A DNA stretch of 50,167 nucleotides. Source: Diplonema japonicum. Its lineage: Eukaryota > Euglenozoa > Diplonemea > Diplonemida > Diplonemidae. The translations under genes and the position numbers were made by a program. Position 1 is the stretch's first letter; every line of letters begins with the position of its first letter. The DNA is taken from assembly GCA_964019335.1 (NCBI GenBank), contig OZ025765.1:1-50167 (forward strand), written 5' to 3'. Of this stretch, positions 39,401 to 47,565 are shown piece after piece. The notes under the pieces are model-generated. The model was not told where the DNA came from. It saw only the letters and a program-made list of their open reading frames with translations, and did no database searches.

Positions 39401-39765
39401 GCACGGGGGACGTGTCGCAGTCCTGCGGTGATGCCTTCAGGAACAAGGTGTACGTGCAGAAGGGGAGGGAACCGGCGCCCGCCGCCTTCACCTACGAAGG
39501 CTGCTACCGCGACGGCAGCGGCTCCAACAGGGCGCTCCCTGTGCGGGCCTACTCGAGCTGGGTCAACACGGTCGAGATGTGCACCGCAGTCTGCTTCCAC
39601 AACGGCTACACGGTCGCAGGGCTCCAGTACAGGAAGGAGTGCTGGTGCGGCCACGCCATCTCTTCGGAGAAGATCTCAGACAGGCACTGCAAGTCCTCCT
39701 GCACCGGGAACTCCTCCCAGAAGTGCGGCTACGCCTACAGGCACTCCGTTTACAGGAAGGCGTGA
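33436..39765 (+). CDS. Secreted astacin-like metalloprotease with WSC domains, copy 2
   Basis: The ATG at 33436 matches the start of copy 1; upstream in-frame codons are not conserved. The 2,109-residue protein has the same plan: signal-like N-terminus, HEIGHALGLAHEQ near residue 156, Met-turn SIMHYG, EGF-like cluster, two beta-sandwich-like modules, stalk, five WSC-type domains. The stalk (about 995-1638) is much longer because the DTAEPTSAPDTDAP unit occurs 36 times in tandem. From the stalk end to the stop the two genes look identical, at a constant offset of 15,090 bp. The catalytic half differs in scattered clusters of substitutions and lacks one Glu. This points to tandem duplication with gene conversion. 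Substrate and location are inferred as for copy 1. Confidence 0.9.
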   Translation: MTLAAVLALAVAGLPTMEHYKYSLSAGGDIQLPLEGEEEQFSRAAATLGATPFTSTQLLWPNGHAHYYVETAKTNAGNAADYFLQSGDSRITAAVAHWETHTCIRFTKCRSYASCPKPFMYFISDKSQCNSFVGVHYTQVNQINLQKGCSVGSTIHEIGHALGLAHEQSRNDRDQYVYVDFNQIKSTPFDFRPNFYKSGTNGRDIGSYDYRSIMHYGPTGFAKESLPTIVSPQPIGQRSALSEGDIAMIHFMYNRCKSTFSKPICSVSLGTATRHVIPHSKPFTVEFNALYGSGMTVSYGGAMAPPANKLSYSKSSGSSLGKVGNTKVTFTPAQAQQGQDYTMRATFTGSDGKAETCSVDVTVADSDTVCFGVASTDPKVCSGRGTCGTDLLAPCTCDGAYGGLQCFGYANCPDNQLLSFDEDVGSVNNFGDIGVEVGFAAKGGGSLRVGVVGDLSANGQGQLTLTKSAKPERITFYMSKFADPTSSPSIYFRDKASGSICFFTGINNGAWHLNFASISAATTPKTFFFFDIQVDWAASKVSVSVDGKQEVKDKSFYHTCDTGLDYILMFKGGYYDEFHLWCTSYLQTSGSLIEGITQEGLRAGGATLTLTLVGDHDEWVNTAATKQKVVASMEASFPNAAGWNALESTMLDTSLVSVSGAVLTIGPLRPAPTFSIEGSETVSIGFTADMFTSGTPPAYSRDEASFLIPGDCTSGVFLPFDSLSDESSSVVEVSTSVKKEGAGSLTWTDYRYVYDIPVGGIRPPTASFYGRVGSSASRLYFTMKDSSGQELSMIFNNNGQIVFNTGTWNFLSVTINPSNWYLVEFEFNWATNKVKVKVGGQQKFSGSFPSTFKNIATLRLSSTTSSTGVYIDSIRFTCPVREPLFDVSPSCPVPGEDAPVFHIYQASDALSPSDHLAIVPATATDCSSADVQCSALDACSSSVGSLVQVGGGATEWSPGTLPSLSPQTEYKMCYYPSSHGSYIMLDSTFTTCGSAEPTSAPDTDAPDTDAPDTDAPDTDAPDTDAPDTDAPDTDAPDTDAPDTDAPDTDAPDTDAPDTDAPDTDAPDTDAPDTDAPDTAEPTSAPDTDAPDTAEPTSAPDTDAPDTAEPTSAPDTDAPDTAEPTSAPDTDAPDTAEPTSAPDTDAPDTAEPTSAPDTDAPDTAEPTSAPDTDAPDTAEPTSAPDTDAPDTAEPTSAPDTDAPDTAEPTSAPDTDAPDTAEPTSAPDTDAPDTAEPTSAPDTDAPDTAEPTSAPDTDAPDTAEPTSAPDTDAPDTAEPTSAPDTDAPDTAEPTSAPDTDAPDTAEPTSAPDTDAPDTAEPTSAPDTDAPDTAEPTSAPDTDAPDTAEPTSAPDTDAPDTAEPTSAPDTDAPDTAEPTSAPDTDAPDTAEPTSAPDTDAPDTAEPTSAPDTDAPDTAEPTSAPDTDAPDTAEPTSAPDTDAPDTAEPTSAPDTDAPDTAEPTSAPDTDAPDTAEPTSAPDTDAPDTAEPTSAPDTDAPDTAEPTSAPDTDAPDTAEPTSAPDTDAPDTAEPTSAPDTDAPDTAEPTSAPDTDAPDTAEPTSAPDTDAPDTAEPTSAPDTDAPDTGAPDTDAPDTDAPDTDAPDTKAPDTDAPDTAEPTSAPDTPAPKTPAPDTPVPMEPAAPVEVGCFRVRSGVLSKAVYRGGGNTVDKCATLCKFHGYRFAGLRGSECKCGDSVEAAERTKTSTCGWRCSGNSGERCGATNFQTVYLTDGSVYEAPKATYAGCYKDGAARVFPVRAYSSSLNTVAECTSVCFHNGYAVAGLQYGKECWCGRELSSMKRVLDEDCDVPCTGEAGEACGGIYRNTVFTRDPDLGCYMVDKAARVLDTRVAAWSPSSPSSSCPEECATRNFKYSGEEENGSECWCGNGPIDKMPRVESCTGRAAAAVSHTEGELHRKIEASFLGCFKDKAGDRMFPLRAYGSNSNTIEACTAVCFHNGYRMAAMQNGKECWCGQEVPSSAQMVRADDCWSKRCTGDVSQSCGDAFRNKVYVQKGREPAPAAFTYEGCYRDGSGSNRALPVRAYSSWVNTVEMCTAVCFHNGYTVAGLQYRKECWCGHAISSEKISDRHCKSSCTGNSSQKCGYAYRHSVYRKA
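36664..38175 (+). repeat. 36 tandem copies of a 42-bp coding unit
   Basis: Units starting GACACCGCCGAG recur at an exact 42-bp period from 36664 to 38134, 36 in all, encoding DTAEPTSAPDTDAP. Units differ only at synonymous sites, for example TCTGCGCCT versus TCCGCTCCC, and the variants partly alternate, suggesting expansion of higher-order 84-bp blocks. One isolated unit starts at 38266. Confidence 0.93.
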
Positions 39766-40956
39766 AAAAGAAAAAGTATTTCTGGTGTAAAATGGACGTG
39801 AAAATAATATTTTACATTGAATTATTGTGTTGTTCTTCCTCTCTACTTCCCTTTCACTTTCTCTCTCTTTTTCTTTTTTTCTATGTGCTTTTTGGAGGTA
39901 AACGGAAACATTTCTATTTAAAAAAAAAAAAAAATTCTTTTACCTACCCTAAAAGTTGTTGTTCTCTCGTTTAATTTTTATTTTGTACTTTTTATTTCAC
40001 CTCTATGTCATTTTTTTTTTTTTTTTTTCAAAACTCTCAGAGAGGAAGGGAAAAAAAAAAAAAAAAAAAAAAAAAAAAAGCCTTTAGAAATTCTAAAAAA
40101 AGAAGAAAGAGAAAAGAAAATTGCGAAGAGTGTGGCTTGACGTCGGTACCACCAGTGGGTGAATAAAGGGAAATCTCTACCCTACTGGCAGGTCTGGCTA
40201 TAGAAGGGAGAATATCTGGTCACTTGCAAGAAAGAAAAGCTTGAGGTGCGCTTATTGTGCCGGCAAGTAATAAGAATGTTGATCAGATGGGTTGCAAAAT
40301 TTGTGGCTAAATAAATTGATAAAACTGTCACAATTTTTCTTCAACCCGGCTGATCTAAGAAAGCAAAGTTTGACCCCCTTCCCCCCCCGCAAACTCTTTT
40401 ATGCAATTTTTCTTCTTCTTCTTCTTTTTTTTTTTTTTAAATGTCAAGGTCTTTTTATTACATCTTACTTCTCCCCTTCCTCTCTGCTGAGACAAAACAG
40501 AACAAAAAAAAACACCTATTTATTCAAACCCCCCCCCATTTTTTTTTAATGAAAGCAATCTGGCAACTTATAGGTTGCCATTATTCCCCCATTTTCTGCG
40601 ACTACTGTGTGTTATCAAAACACCCCTCCCCCCTTTTTTTTATTGAAAGATTTCTTTTTTGTTTATTTTTTACGGTATTTATCCAGGATTTTATACCGTG
40701 TGCAAACTGCTACTGACTCTATTTTTGTACCTTGTGAAGCCTTTTCTCGTCCCTTCTTGATACTTTTTTTTTTTTTTTTTTTTTTTTAAACACGCCTCAG
40801 ATTTCTCATATGAAGCCTTTTACCTTCCTTATAGGTACTTTTGTTCTTGGATAGAATCAACTTTTGTATTGTGCTAAAAAAAAAATAAGAAAGGTTCTCG
40901 TGCAGCAAAAGGGAGAGAATTTGGAGGCTTTTTTTTTTTTTTTTTTTTTCCCCCAT
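39766..40956. other. Non-coding stretch
   Basis: No supported gene. Runs of A and T are frequent. A more complex stretch at about 40125-40370 has no homopolymers and is unassigned; it could hold a small RNA, but I recognise none. Confidence 0.4.
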
Positions 40957-41012
40957 CTAGTAGACAGTTCTTGTGCCGCCAACACCGGCCTCCTTTAGCT
41001 CTTAAGTAAATA
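40957..41012 (+). repeat. Dispersed repeat, 5'-truncated copy
   Basis: GTAGACAGTTCTTGTG, GCCGCCAACACCGGCCTCCTT and following bases match the 3' half of the copy at 47430-47565. The 5' half is absent. Confidence 0.65.
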
Positions 41013-41054
41013 AATTAATATTTTTTTTTTCCCGTCACGATTTCCCGGTGAAAC

Positions 41055-41119
<65 letters not shown>

Positions 41120-41223
41120 GAGGAAATGGCTCAAATAAGAAATCCGAGTAAAGAAAAAAAAAAAAAAAAAAGAGGAAAAAAAGAAGAATTCTTTCTTCCT
41201 TTCCTTAAAAAAATCAAGAAGGC

Positions 41224-41256
<33 letters not shown>

Positions 41257-41646
41257 TCCCCCCCCCCCCCCCACCTCCTCCCTCCTCTCACACAGATATT
41301 TCCCCCTCAAAATCGATTAAAAACTGACAACAAAAAAAAAAAGAAAAGAAAAAAGAATTGCAGAAGAAAGAACCAACAAGAAAAAAAAAAGGGAAAAGGA
41401 AAAAAAAAAAGAAAAAAAAGAAAAAAAAAAAAAAAAAGGAAAGAAAGAGTAATTGGTAGCATTGTTGGGGGGTTTTTTTTTTTTGTTCCTTCTATTCATT
41501 CTACAGAGGTGAACCCCCCTGCACAAACAACAATCAAAAACTGGCTCTTTTTTCCCTTTTTTTTTTTTTTTTCTTTTTTTTTTTTCCTTCTTCTTCGTTT
41601 TGCACGTCTTTTCTTATTTTAACAAAAAAAAGAAAAAAAGAAAAAG

Positions 41647-41682
<36 letters not shown>

Positions 41683-42044
41683 AACTCTTATTATGGGTCC
41701 TTAAGTGGCTCCGTGGTTCAATATTCCTTGTTATTTTTTTTTCCCCCCAGGTGGGATAACAGTTGGCCATCACCGGTGGCACCCGAGTGGAAGAACGCAT
41801 TACAGATGCTCAGGGTGTCGTACAGTGGCCTCCTTTATCTCTCTCTATATATATATATATTTTTTTTTTTTCTTTCTTTTTAATCTTAAAGCCTCTCTCA
41901 GCCCTCTTTTTTTAAAATCCTTATTACATGTGTTGTTACAACATAGCGAAACACCCCCCCTTTTTTTTTCCCTCCCTTTCATTTTTTCATTGTCTTTCGC
42001 CCTTTTTGCTAAGGGGGAAAATGGGAAGAATGTCATAAATCTCC

Positions 42045-42076
<32 letters not shown>

Positions 42077-42738
42077 AAAAAATTTTTTTTTTCCTTTATG
42101 AACAAAAACATAATGTTATTGTAGTTCAAAAAAAAAAAAAAAAAAAAAAAAAAGAAAGAAAGAAAGAAAAAAAAAGAATTGTTGAGCTGTGTAATGTGTT
42201 GCGAAAATAATCTCTTTACTAGGGAAGATGTCGGTAACCGTTCTGCGCAAATAAAGGATAACTTGCCCATGCACACTGAAACTTTATCGAATTTCTTTTT
42301 CATTTTTTAAACTGAATGTGCGAATTTTCTTTTTTCCTTTTTTTAAAGGGACACAACAGCTTCCCTCGAAAAAAGAAAAGATAGTAGAAGTAGCTCGGGG
42401 CCACCAGCCCACCGGAAGAAAAGAAAAAAAAAAAGAAGAGAAAAGAAAAAAAAAACAAAAGAAGGGGGAAAATCTTTTTTTTTTCTAAGCTAACCCCCTT
42501 TTTTTTTCTTCTTTACTCGAAAAAAGAAAAATGAGAAACCGACCACATACATTTTTTTCGTAACCCCCCCCCCCCCCCCCCCCCCCCTCGGGTTGATTCT
42601 ACCGTGCAACCCATAAAATGAAACTTTTCTCTTTCTCCCTCAACTCCCTCTTCTTTTTTTTTTTTTTTTAAAGGATTTTTTCAACCGACAATAAAAAAAA
42701 AAAAAAGACACCACAAGAAAAAAAAAAAAAAAAAAAAA
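41013..42738. other. Homopolymer-rich non-coding DNA
   Basis: Includes 57 consecutive A at 41057-41113, A runs at 41227-41251 and 41647-41677, and a C run of about 20 near 42566-42588. Coding-looking frames here are only Lys/Phe runs. An A run of about 22 ends at the ATG at 42739. Possible acceptor AG at 42672. Confidence 0.55.
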
Positions 42739-43503
42739 ATGCTGTCTATCATTGCCGCGTCCATGTCGGTAGCATTGCTGCCGCTCCCGAACAGTGGGGG
42801 GACTCTCCCGACACTCCCGACTCTCCCGACCACAGGGGGCGGCGGGGGCAGGCCCGGGCCTCCCAACAAGGGAACGGTCGAGTGGGTGGGCCCCGTGCAG
42901 AGGAGCATCACTGTTGTCGAAGTCGATCAGAAATCTGTGGTTGAGGACCAAGTCTCCAAGCAGAAGTGGACAGCCATCCCCGACTGGCTGCATTACTCCA
43001 CCGCCCACCTTCTTGCTGCCGGAGTGGCGGGTATGGAACTGAAACTGTCGTGCCCCCTGGACAATGGGGACAACATCCCATGCACCTTCTATGTGGTTCT
43101 GTACAACTGCATCCCTTGCAGCACCGCCGGGAACGGTGGTCTGCCCAGCGAGCTTCTTGCCAAGGATTTCGTGACAGGTGGCTGCGGCCCTAGGTACCAC
43201 CCTGTGTTCCCCTTCGAACCCTCCAAGGAGAGAGAGTACCAGACTGCTATTTACAAGATGGAGGTGGCTGCCGGGGACAGTGTGACTGTTCCCTTGGTGA
43301 GGGAGCTCACCCATGCTGCTATCTTTGAGTTGTCTGTCGGGCAGCAGTGTAGCCTGGCTACCTCGTTGACATGTGCTTCCAAGGCTGGCTGTGTCTTAGA
43401 CAATGCTTCCATGAAATGTGTCGACGCACCTATGTGCCCGATGAAGTTCAAGGGACCTGTGCAGGGAGAGACCAAGAAGTGTGCTTGCTTCACGGCACCA
43501 TAG
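42739..43503 (+). CDS. Small secreted Cys-rich hypothetical protein
   Basis: The 254-residue protein begins MLSIIAASMSVALLPLP, a weak signal-like segment, then a Thr/Leu/Pro and Gly/Pro stretch. The remainder looks like one globular domain with about 14 Cys, many in the last third (QQCSLATSLTCASKAGCVLDN...CVDAPMCPMKF...CACF). No enzyme motif is recognised. An A-tract of about 22 directly precedes the ATG, as at 8694 and 15921. GC content and codon use match the other host genes. A secreted or lumenal role is inferred from the Cys content. Confidence 0.7.
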   Translation: MLSIIAASMSVALLPLPNSGGTLPTLPTLPTTGGGGGRPGPPNKGTVEWVGPVQRSITVVEVDQKSVVEDQVSKQKWTAIPDWLHYSTAHLLAAGVAGMELKLSCPLDNGDNIPCTFYVVLYNCIPCSTAGNGGLPSELLAKDFVTGGCGPRYHPVFPFEPSKEREYQTAIYKMEVAAGDSVTVPLVRELTHAAIFELSVGQQCSLATSLTCASKAGCVLDNASMKCVDAPMCPMKFKGPVQGETKKCACFTAP

Positions 43504-43816
43504 GTTGGGGAAGAAGTGGGAATAATAAATAAATAATAATAATAAAAAAAAATTCCTCCTGTGTGCGAAAAAAAAAAAAAAAAAAAAAAAAAAACGGTTA
43601 AGCATGAAGGGGATAAATAAAAAAAAATCACCTTTTTTTTGCGCCTGTTTCTCCCCCCCCCGCATTTCCCCCCCCATTTTTTATTTTATGCTGTTTCACC
43701 CCCCCCCCAAAAAAATGATGTAAAAGGATAGAGAAAAAAAAATATGAAAAGAGGGAGAAGGGGCGGGGGGAGGGTGAAGGAAGAGGGAGGGCCCTTTATC
43801 TTTTTATTTTCTTCCT

Positions 43817-43850
<34 letters not shown>

Positions 43851-44159
43851 CCTCCTCTTTTTGTTATTTTTTCTTTCCCCCATCTCCTTTTTTCTTTTTT
43901 CTTTTCTTCTTTCCCCCCCTTTTTTTTCTTTTAGTTGTCCTTTTCATCATTTGTTCCCCCCTCCCCGCCCGCCCCTGCCTTTTTTCTTTTTTTCTTTTGT
44001 TTCCCCCACCACATACAATATATTTCTTTTTCTTTCTTTCTTTCTTTCCTTTTACTTTCTCCCTTCTTCATTTTTCTTTATTTAAACTACTGGATGTGCA
44101 CTTAATAGGGAACGAAAGAAAATATTTGAAACGGAAAAAGGAGAAAAAAAAAAATGCTT
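43504..44159. other. T-rich and C-rich non-coding stretch
   Basis: No gene. A run of about 28 A near 43567-43594, a T run near 43819-43848, and pyrimidine-only stretches to 44080. Confidence 0.5.
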
Positions 44160-44390
44160 GAAAAGCGAAAACCTGGAACTTTCCCCCGGTATTTGTTATC
44201 TTAGCTTCTTAAGCACCGGGCTACAGAGGTCCCGGATATATCTTTTTTCTTTTGGGACTTTTTGCAAGAACGAGTCTTTGGCTTGTCTAACCAAAAGGGA
44301 AACGTTGGTAACGTGTTTCAGATTGACAAGCTTCTCCAGGTTTTACCCGGACCGTACAAAACAACGGTGCTTTTTTTTTTTCCCGACCCC

Positions 44391-44440
44391 CAAAAAGGGG
44401 AGCATCGTGACGCCACCGCGGTGGGCCGTTGTTAAACCAC
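44391..44440 (+). mobile_element. LINE 3' tail copy
   Basis: CGACCCCCAAAAAGGGGAGCATC and GACGCCACCGCGGTGGGCCGTTG match the 3' end of the LINE at 27391-31720, with a few differences and a 6-bp gap. Sequence upstream (44160-44390) is not LINE-like, so this may be a SINE sharing the LINE tail or a very short 5'-truncated copy. An A run follows. Confidence 0.65.
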
Positions 44441-44486
44441 ACGAAATTTAAAAAAAAAAAAAAAAAAAGGGGAAAAAAAAAAAAAA

Positions 44487-46679
44487 ATGCCAGTGTGTTC
44501 TGGGCTCCAGAAAGCCATAGGGCGCCTTGTCAACAGGGAAGGCGAGAGCTTAGCAGAAAGGAACAAGAAACACACATTGGTCGCGATCCTGCTTACGATG
44601 CTGGTTTGCGGCATGACGCTGATGATTCTTGTCGAGAAGACCGCATGGCTCCTCATCCCTTACGTACTGGGTTTCATCTGCTCCTCCACAATGCTGGGCA
44701 GAATAATATTCCTGAAAGAGCTGCGCATGAACGAGTTTCTCCTCCTATGCCTTGCCTACTACGTTTCTGTGGCCATCCTGGACATCTATCACACTGTCGA
44801 AGGAAGCGAATTTTCCTGGACATTTTTCATCATAGTACTGGACCTGCAGCTTACACTGGACGTTCCAAAAGAACATACCTACACCCTCCTAGTAGCTATA
44901 ATAATCTGGTTTAGTACAATGCAGGCTGAGAAAGCGTACCGATTCGGGCTACTGGATCTACCAGGCCTTCCGGGTGATGAAGTAAGACGGGCGAAGACAG
45001 ACTGCGAGAACCCGCCTTGCAAGCACTTTGGGGGTTCGCTGTTCCTCCAGCTTCTTGTTTTTCTAACAGATTTTTACATAACAAGACGCTTTGCAACCCG
45101 CCTTCGTAAAGAACGAGACAGAATGCAGAAATCAATTGTTACAACCAATCAAATCGCGTCAGCACTGTCGCAGTACGACCTCGAAGAAGCAGAAGCATAC
45201 CTTATAAAGGCAGCACATGAGATTCCGCCTGAAATCCACGTAGCACTGGACACATTATTGTCAAACTTAAAAGCGTACCGACCTTATCTTCCAGACGCGT
45301 TGTTTGAAGGGATGACGGTCCCTCCTGAGTACATCGGTGACATCGCTCCTGGTTTGAAAAACAACACCGCTGCCATAGCGTTCACAGACATCCAAGGGTC
45401 GACATCCACATGGGAAGCTTGCCCTACTGGAATGCGTGAGGCGTTAAAAGTTCACGACGATGTCCTCCGACAATGCATCAGCACGTTCAAAGGGTACGAG
45501 GTGAAGACAATCGGTGACTCATTCATGGCAGCGTTCACAGATGCATGCGACGCTGTTGGTTTCGGGCTTGCCGTTCAAGTAAAACTCGCATACTCAGCAT
45601 GGCCGGACGAGCTCACGGAAATCGGATATTACAAATGGGACGAAACCGGACCATGGTGCGGGCTCCGTGTGAGAATCGGCGTTCACTTCGGCACCACCAC
45701 CGTCGAGCTGAACCCTGTAACCTCCAGATACGACTACTTTGGAACAACCGTTAACATGGCATCACGGCTGGAATCAGCTTGTATAGGAGGCTCAGTTGCT
45801 GTAACGGCAGATGTGTTGTCTACACTGCCCGGCGAAATGAAAGAATCACTGGTAATAGTACAGGGGGGCAAGGTCGCCTTGAAGGGTATTACCGAAATGG
45901 TGAGCTTGGTGGTTCTGTTTCCGGACAGTTTGTACGGGCGGCGCTTCTACGCAGAACAGGAGCTTCAGAAGCCCCGTGAGCAACGGGTAGCTAAACTGAC
46001 GCAAGACCTCGAACCAATAGACACGATGAGCTCCGTCTCGAGCACGATGCTGCACGGGAAGTCTGATGTATTAACAAGGCTGCCTAGTATTTCCACCGCC
46101 GTCGTGATTTTAACCCCTTCCGGTGGGCTGGACAGTGAGCGGAATTTAACGGACGGGTACAATTCAGGTGTTGCAAAGGTTGTAACGTGTTCCGAGCGGT
46201 CCGACGGCACCATCGCTACCATGCAGGGTAGCAGCATAGCAGTTACATGGAATGCTGTTAAGCGGTGTCCTTCCCATTTATCGGCATCGTTCCGTTTTGT
46301 GGATCATTTGTTGAGACTGATGCCGCCTGTTAGTTGTAATGGTGATCTTAATATGTTTGCGAACACTGGGCTCTCGAATGGGCCCACCGTGCACGGGACA
46401 GTGTGTGGTGGCCCGCGGCAGCGGTTCATCACGCAGGTGGGGAAGTGTTCGCATCTTGCTTCGTACCTCAGCAGTTGTGCGTTTGAGCATAAGGAGTTTT
46501 GCCTTTATGCTGGGTTCCATGACAAAGTGTCGAGCCTGTCTCCTGTGCCCCCTTCGGTCATATTTGTTGTAAGGTTTCTAGATGGTGTGGAGCTTGACGT
46601 GACGAACCCCTTGGAGAATGGGGAGTCAGTAGTAACCGCCTTGGAGAGAGTCGTGCCTGTCAGAAGTTTGAATGTTTAA
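44487..46679 (+). CDS. Membrane-bound class III adenylate/guanylate cyclase
   Basis: The 730-residue protein has five or six predicted membrane segments in residues 1-205 and a short helical linker. A class III cyclase domain covers about 295-475: metal-binding FTDIQGST (297) and KTIGDSF, then YDYFGTTVNMASRLES with the Asn and Arg of the active site. The sequence is close to the receptor-type cyclases of trypanosomes. Those usually have one membrane helix and a large outer domain, so the multi-pass N-terminus differs. The C-terminal 170 residues (GSSIAVTWNAVKRC, TVHGTVCGGPRQRFITQVG) align with cyclase folds but lack both metal Asp residues, so they look like a second, dead domain that may regulate or pair with the first. 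Makes cAMP or cGMP at a membrane. Confidence 0.88.
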   Translation: MPVCSGLQKAIGRLVNREGESLAERNKKHTLVAILLTMLVCGMTLMILVEKTAWLLIPYVLGFICSSTMLGRIIFLKELRMNEFLLLCLAYYVSVAILDIYHTVEGSEFSWTFFIIVLDLQLTLDVPKEHTYTLLVAIIIWFSTMQAEKAYRFGLLDLPGLPGDEVRRAKTDCENPPCKHFGGSLFLQLLVFLTDFYITRRFATRLRKERDRMQKSIVTTNQIASALSQYDLEEAEAYLIKAAHEIPPEIHVALDTLLSNLKAYRPYLPDALFEGMTVPPEYIGDIAPGLKNNTAAIAFTDIQGSTSTWEACPTGMREALKVHDDVLRQCISTFKGYEVKTIGDSFMAAFTDACDAVGFGLAVQVKLAYSAWPDELTEIGYYKWDETGPWCGLRVRIGVHFGTTTVELNPVTSRYDYFGTTVNMASRLESACIGGSVAVTADVLSTLPGEMKESLVIVQGGKVALKGITEMVSLVVLFPDSLYGRRFYAEQELQKPREQRVAKLTQDLEPIDTMSSVSSTMLHGKSDVLTRLPSISTAVVILTPSGGLDSERNLTDGYNSGVAKVVTCSERSDGTIATMQGSSIAVTWNAVKRCPSHLSASFRFVDHLLRLMPPVSCNGDLNMFANTGLSNGPTVHGTVCGGPRQRFITQVGKCSHLASYLSSCAFEHKEFCLYAGFHDKVSSLSPVPPSVIFVVRFLDGVELDVTNPLENGESVVTALERVVPVRSLNV

Positions 46680-46682
46680 AAC

Positions 46683-46730
46683 GCCCTCATCGTAAAAATA
46701 GGCAGAATCAAGGCCCTCATCGTAAAAATA
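46683..46730 (+). repeat. 18-bp direct repeat after the cyclase
   Basis: GCCCTCATCGTAAAAATA occurs at 46683-46700 and 46713-46730, 30 bp apart. A weak third match (CCCCTCATCG) is at about 46777. No function is known. Confidence 0.7.
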
Positions 46731-46738
46731 AACGCAGC

Positions 46739-46936
46739 ATGCGGGCACGGAAGAAGCGAGCAGAAAAGAGTGAAGCCCCTCATCGCCATTGGAGGTACAG
46801 GACCCACCCCACGCACGACAAGCTGATGGAATTGAAAGCCGCCCACAAGCGGGACCGCATCACACGGCACCGCAAGACGCTCACAGCCTCGACCGGGATG
46901 AAAGCAATGCTCCAGAAGGGGAGTATTAACAGATAG
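46739..46936 (+). pseudogene. LINE C-terminus remnant or small basic protein
   Basis: A 65-residue basic frame ends MLQKGSINR; the LINE at 28624-31688 ends PQKGSIIR. Upstream residues also align loosely (KL..L....KRDRITRHRKTL versus KL..L....KERIGRYKRQL). The short length and position directly after another gene fit a 5'-truncated LINE copy. A genuine small basic protein is the alternative. Confidence 0.5.
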
Positions 46937-47025
46937 AGGGCTTGTCCTGTACTTTGAGTTTCTTTTGGTGGCTTTCCAGCTCTCACGTTTTTTTTCTTTC
47001 TTTTTTCTACTCTTTTTTTCCGCAC

Positions 47026-47100
47026 GCATTAAGGACACGACGCGGAACGCAGAAGAAGCTACTGCTCGGCCGAGGAGCGCCCCCTGTAATCAAGTAGGTA
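47026..47100 (+). repeat. Dispersed repeat copy
   Basis: GCATTAAGGACACGACGCGGAACG followed by GCAGAAGAAGCTACT is identical in its first 35 bases to 47430-47464, then diverges. Related minus-strand copies are at 10602-10795. Confidence 0.7.
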
Positions 47101-47186
47101 GTTCGTGCTTCATTGCACGCTTAACACCACCTAGTGTTGCAATCAAAGCCCCATTTTTTCCCTAGTACTGACCATACCCCCTCCCC

Positions 47187-47236
47187 TTCTTCTAGGGGCC
47201 TGCGGCTTACGCGCGGAGTTTGCATGTGACATCATC
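47187..47236 (+). repeat. LINE-tail-like sequence
   Basis: TCTAGGGGCCTGCGG...AGTTTGCATGTGACATC matches the 3' tail of the LINE remnant at 18930-18975. No poly(A) follows; a CT/T tract does. Confidence 0.5.
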
Positions 47237-47429
47237 TCTCTCTTTTTTTTTTTTCTTTTTCCAAGGTGGTGGGGATAACATGGAAATATAAAGAAGTACA
47301 TCAGATGTGTTGTTCGCTGTTGACCTCCTCGTCGGTCATGCTCAGGGTGACGAACAGGCAGCAAACTGCACGAGCACCGAATCTTGGTTACCCGGGACGC
47401 CCCGGCTGGGGTTGAGCTGCACACCGCAT

Positions 47430-47565
47430 GCATTAAGGACACGACGCGGAACGCAGAAGAAGCTAACTCGGCCGCAGTTGCGTAACCAGTGATCAAGTAG
47501 ACAGTTCTTTGTGCAGGGCGCCGCCAACACCGGCCTCCTTAACTCTAATATTTTTTTCTCCACTC
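47430..47565 (+). repeat. Dispersed repeat copy, full-length-like
   Basis: This is the reference copy for the family: head shared with 47026, tail shared with 10602 (inverted) and 40957. It contains GTAGACAGTTCTTTGTG and GCCGCCAACACCGGCCTCCTT. Confidence 0.7.

Noticed and set aside
40125-40370. Possible tRNA or other structured RNA in a homopolymer-free stretch
   Set aside because: No tRNA promoter boxes, Sm site or known RNA motif could be identified by eye.
41048-42303. Several Lys-rich and Phe-rich frames
   Set aside because: They consist of homopolymer translation only.
47143-47496. Minus-strand 117-codon frame
   Set aside because: It overlaps a dispersed repeat and a LINE-tail-like sequence; no protein features.
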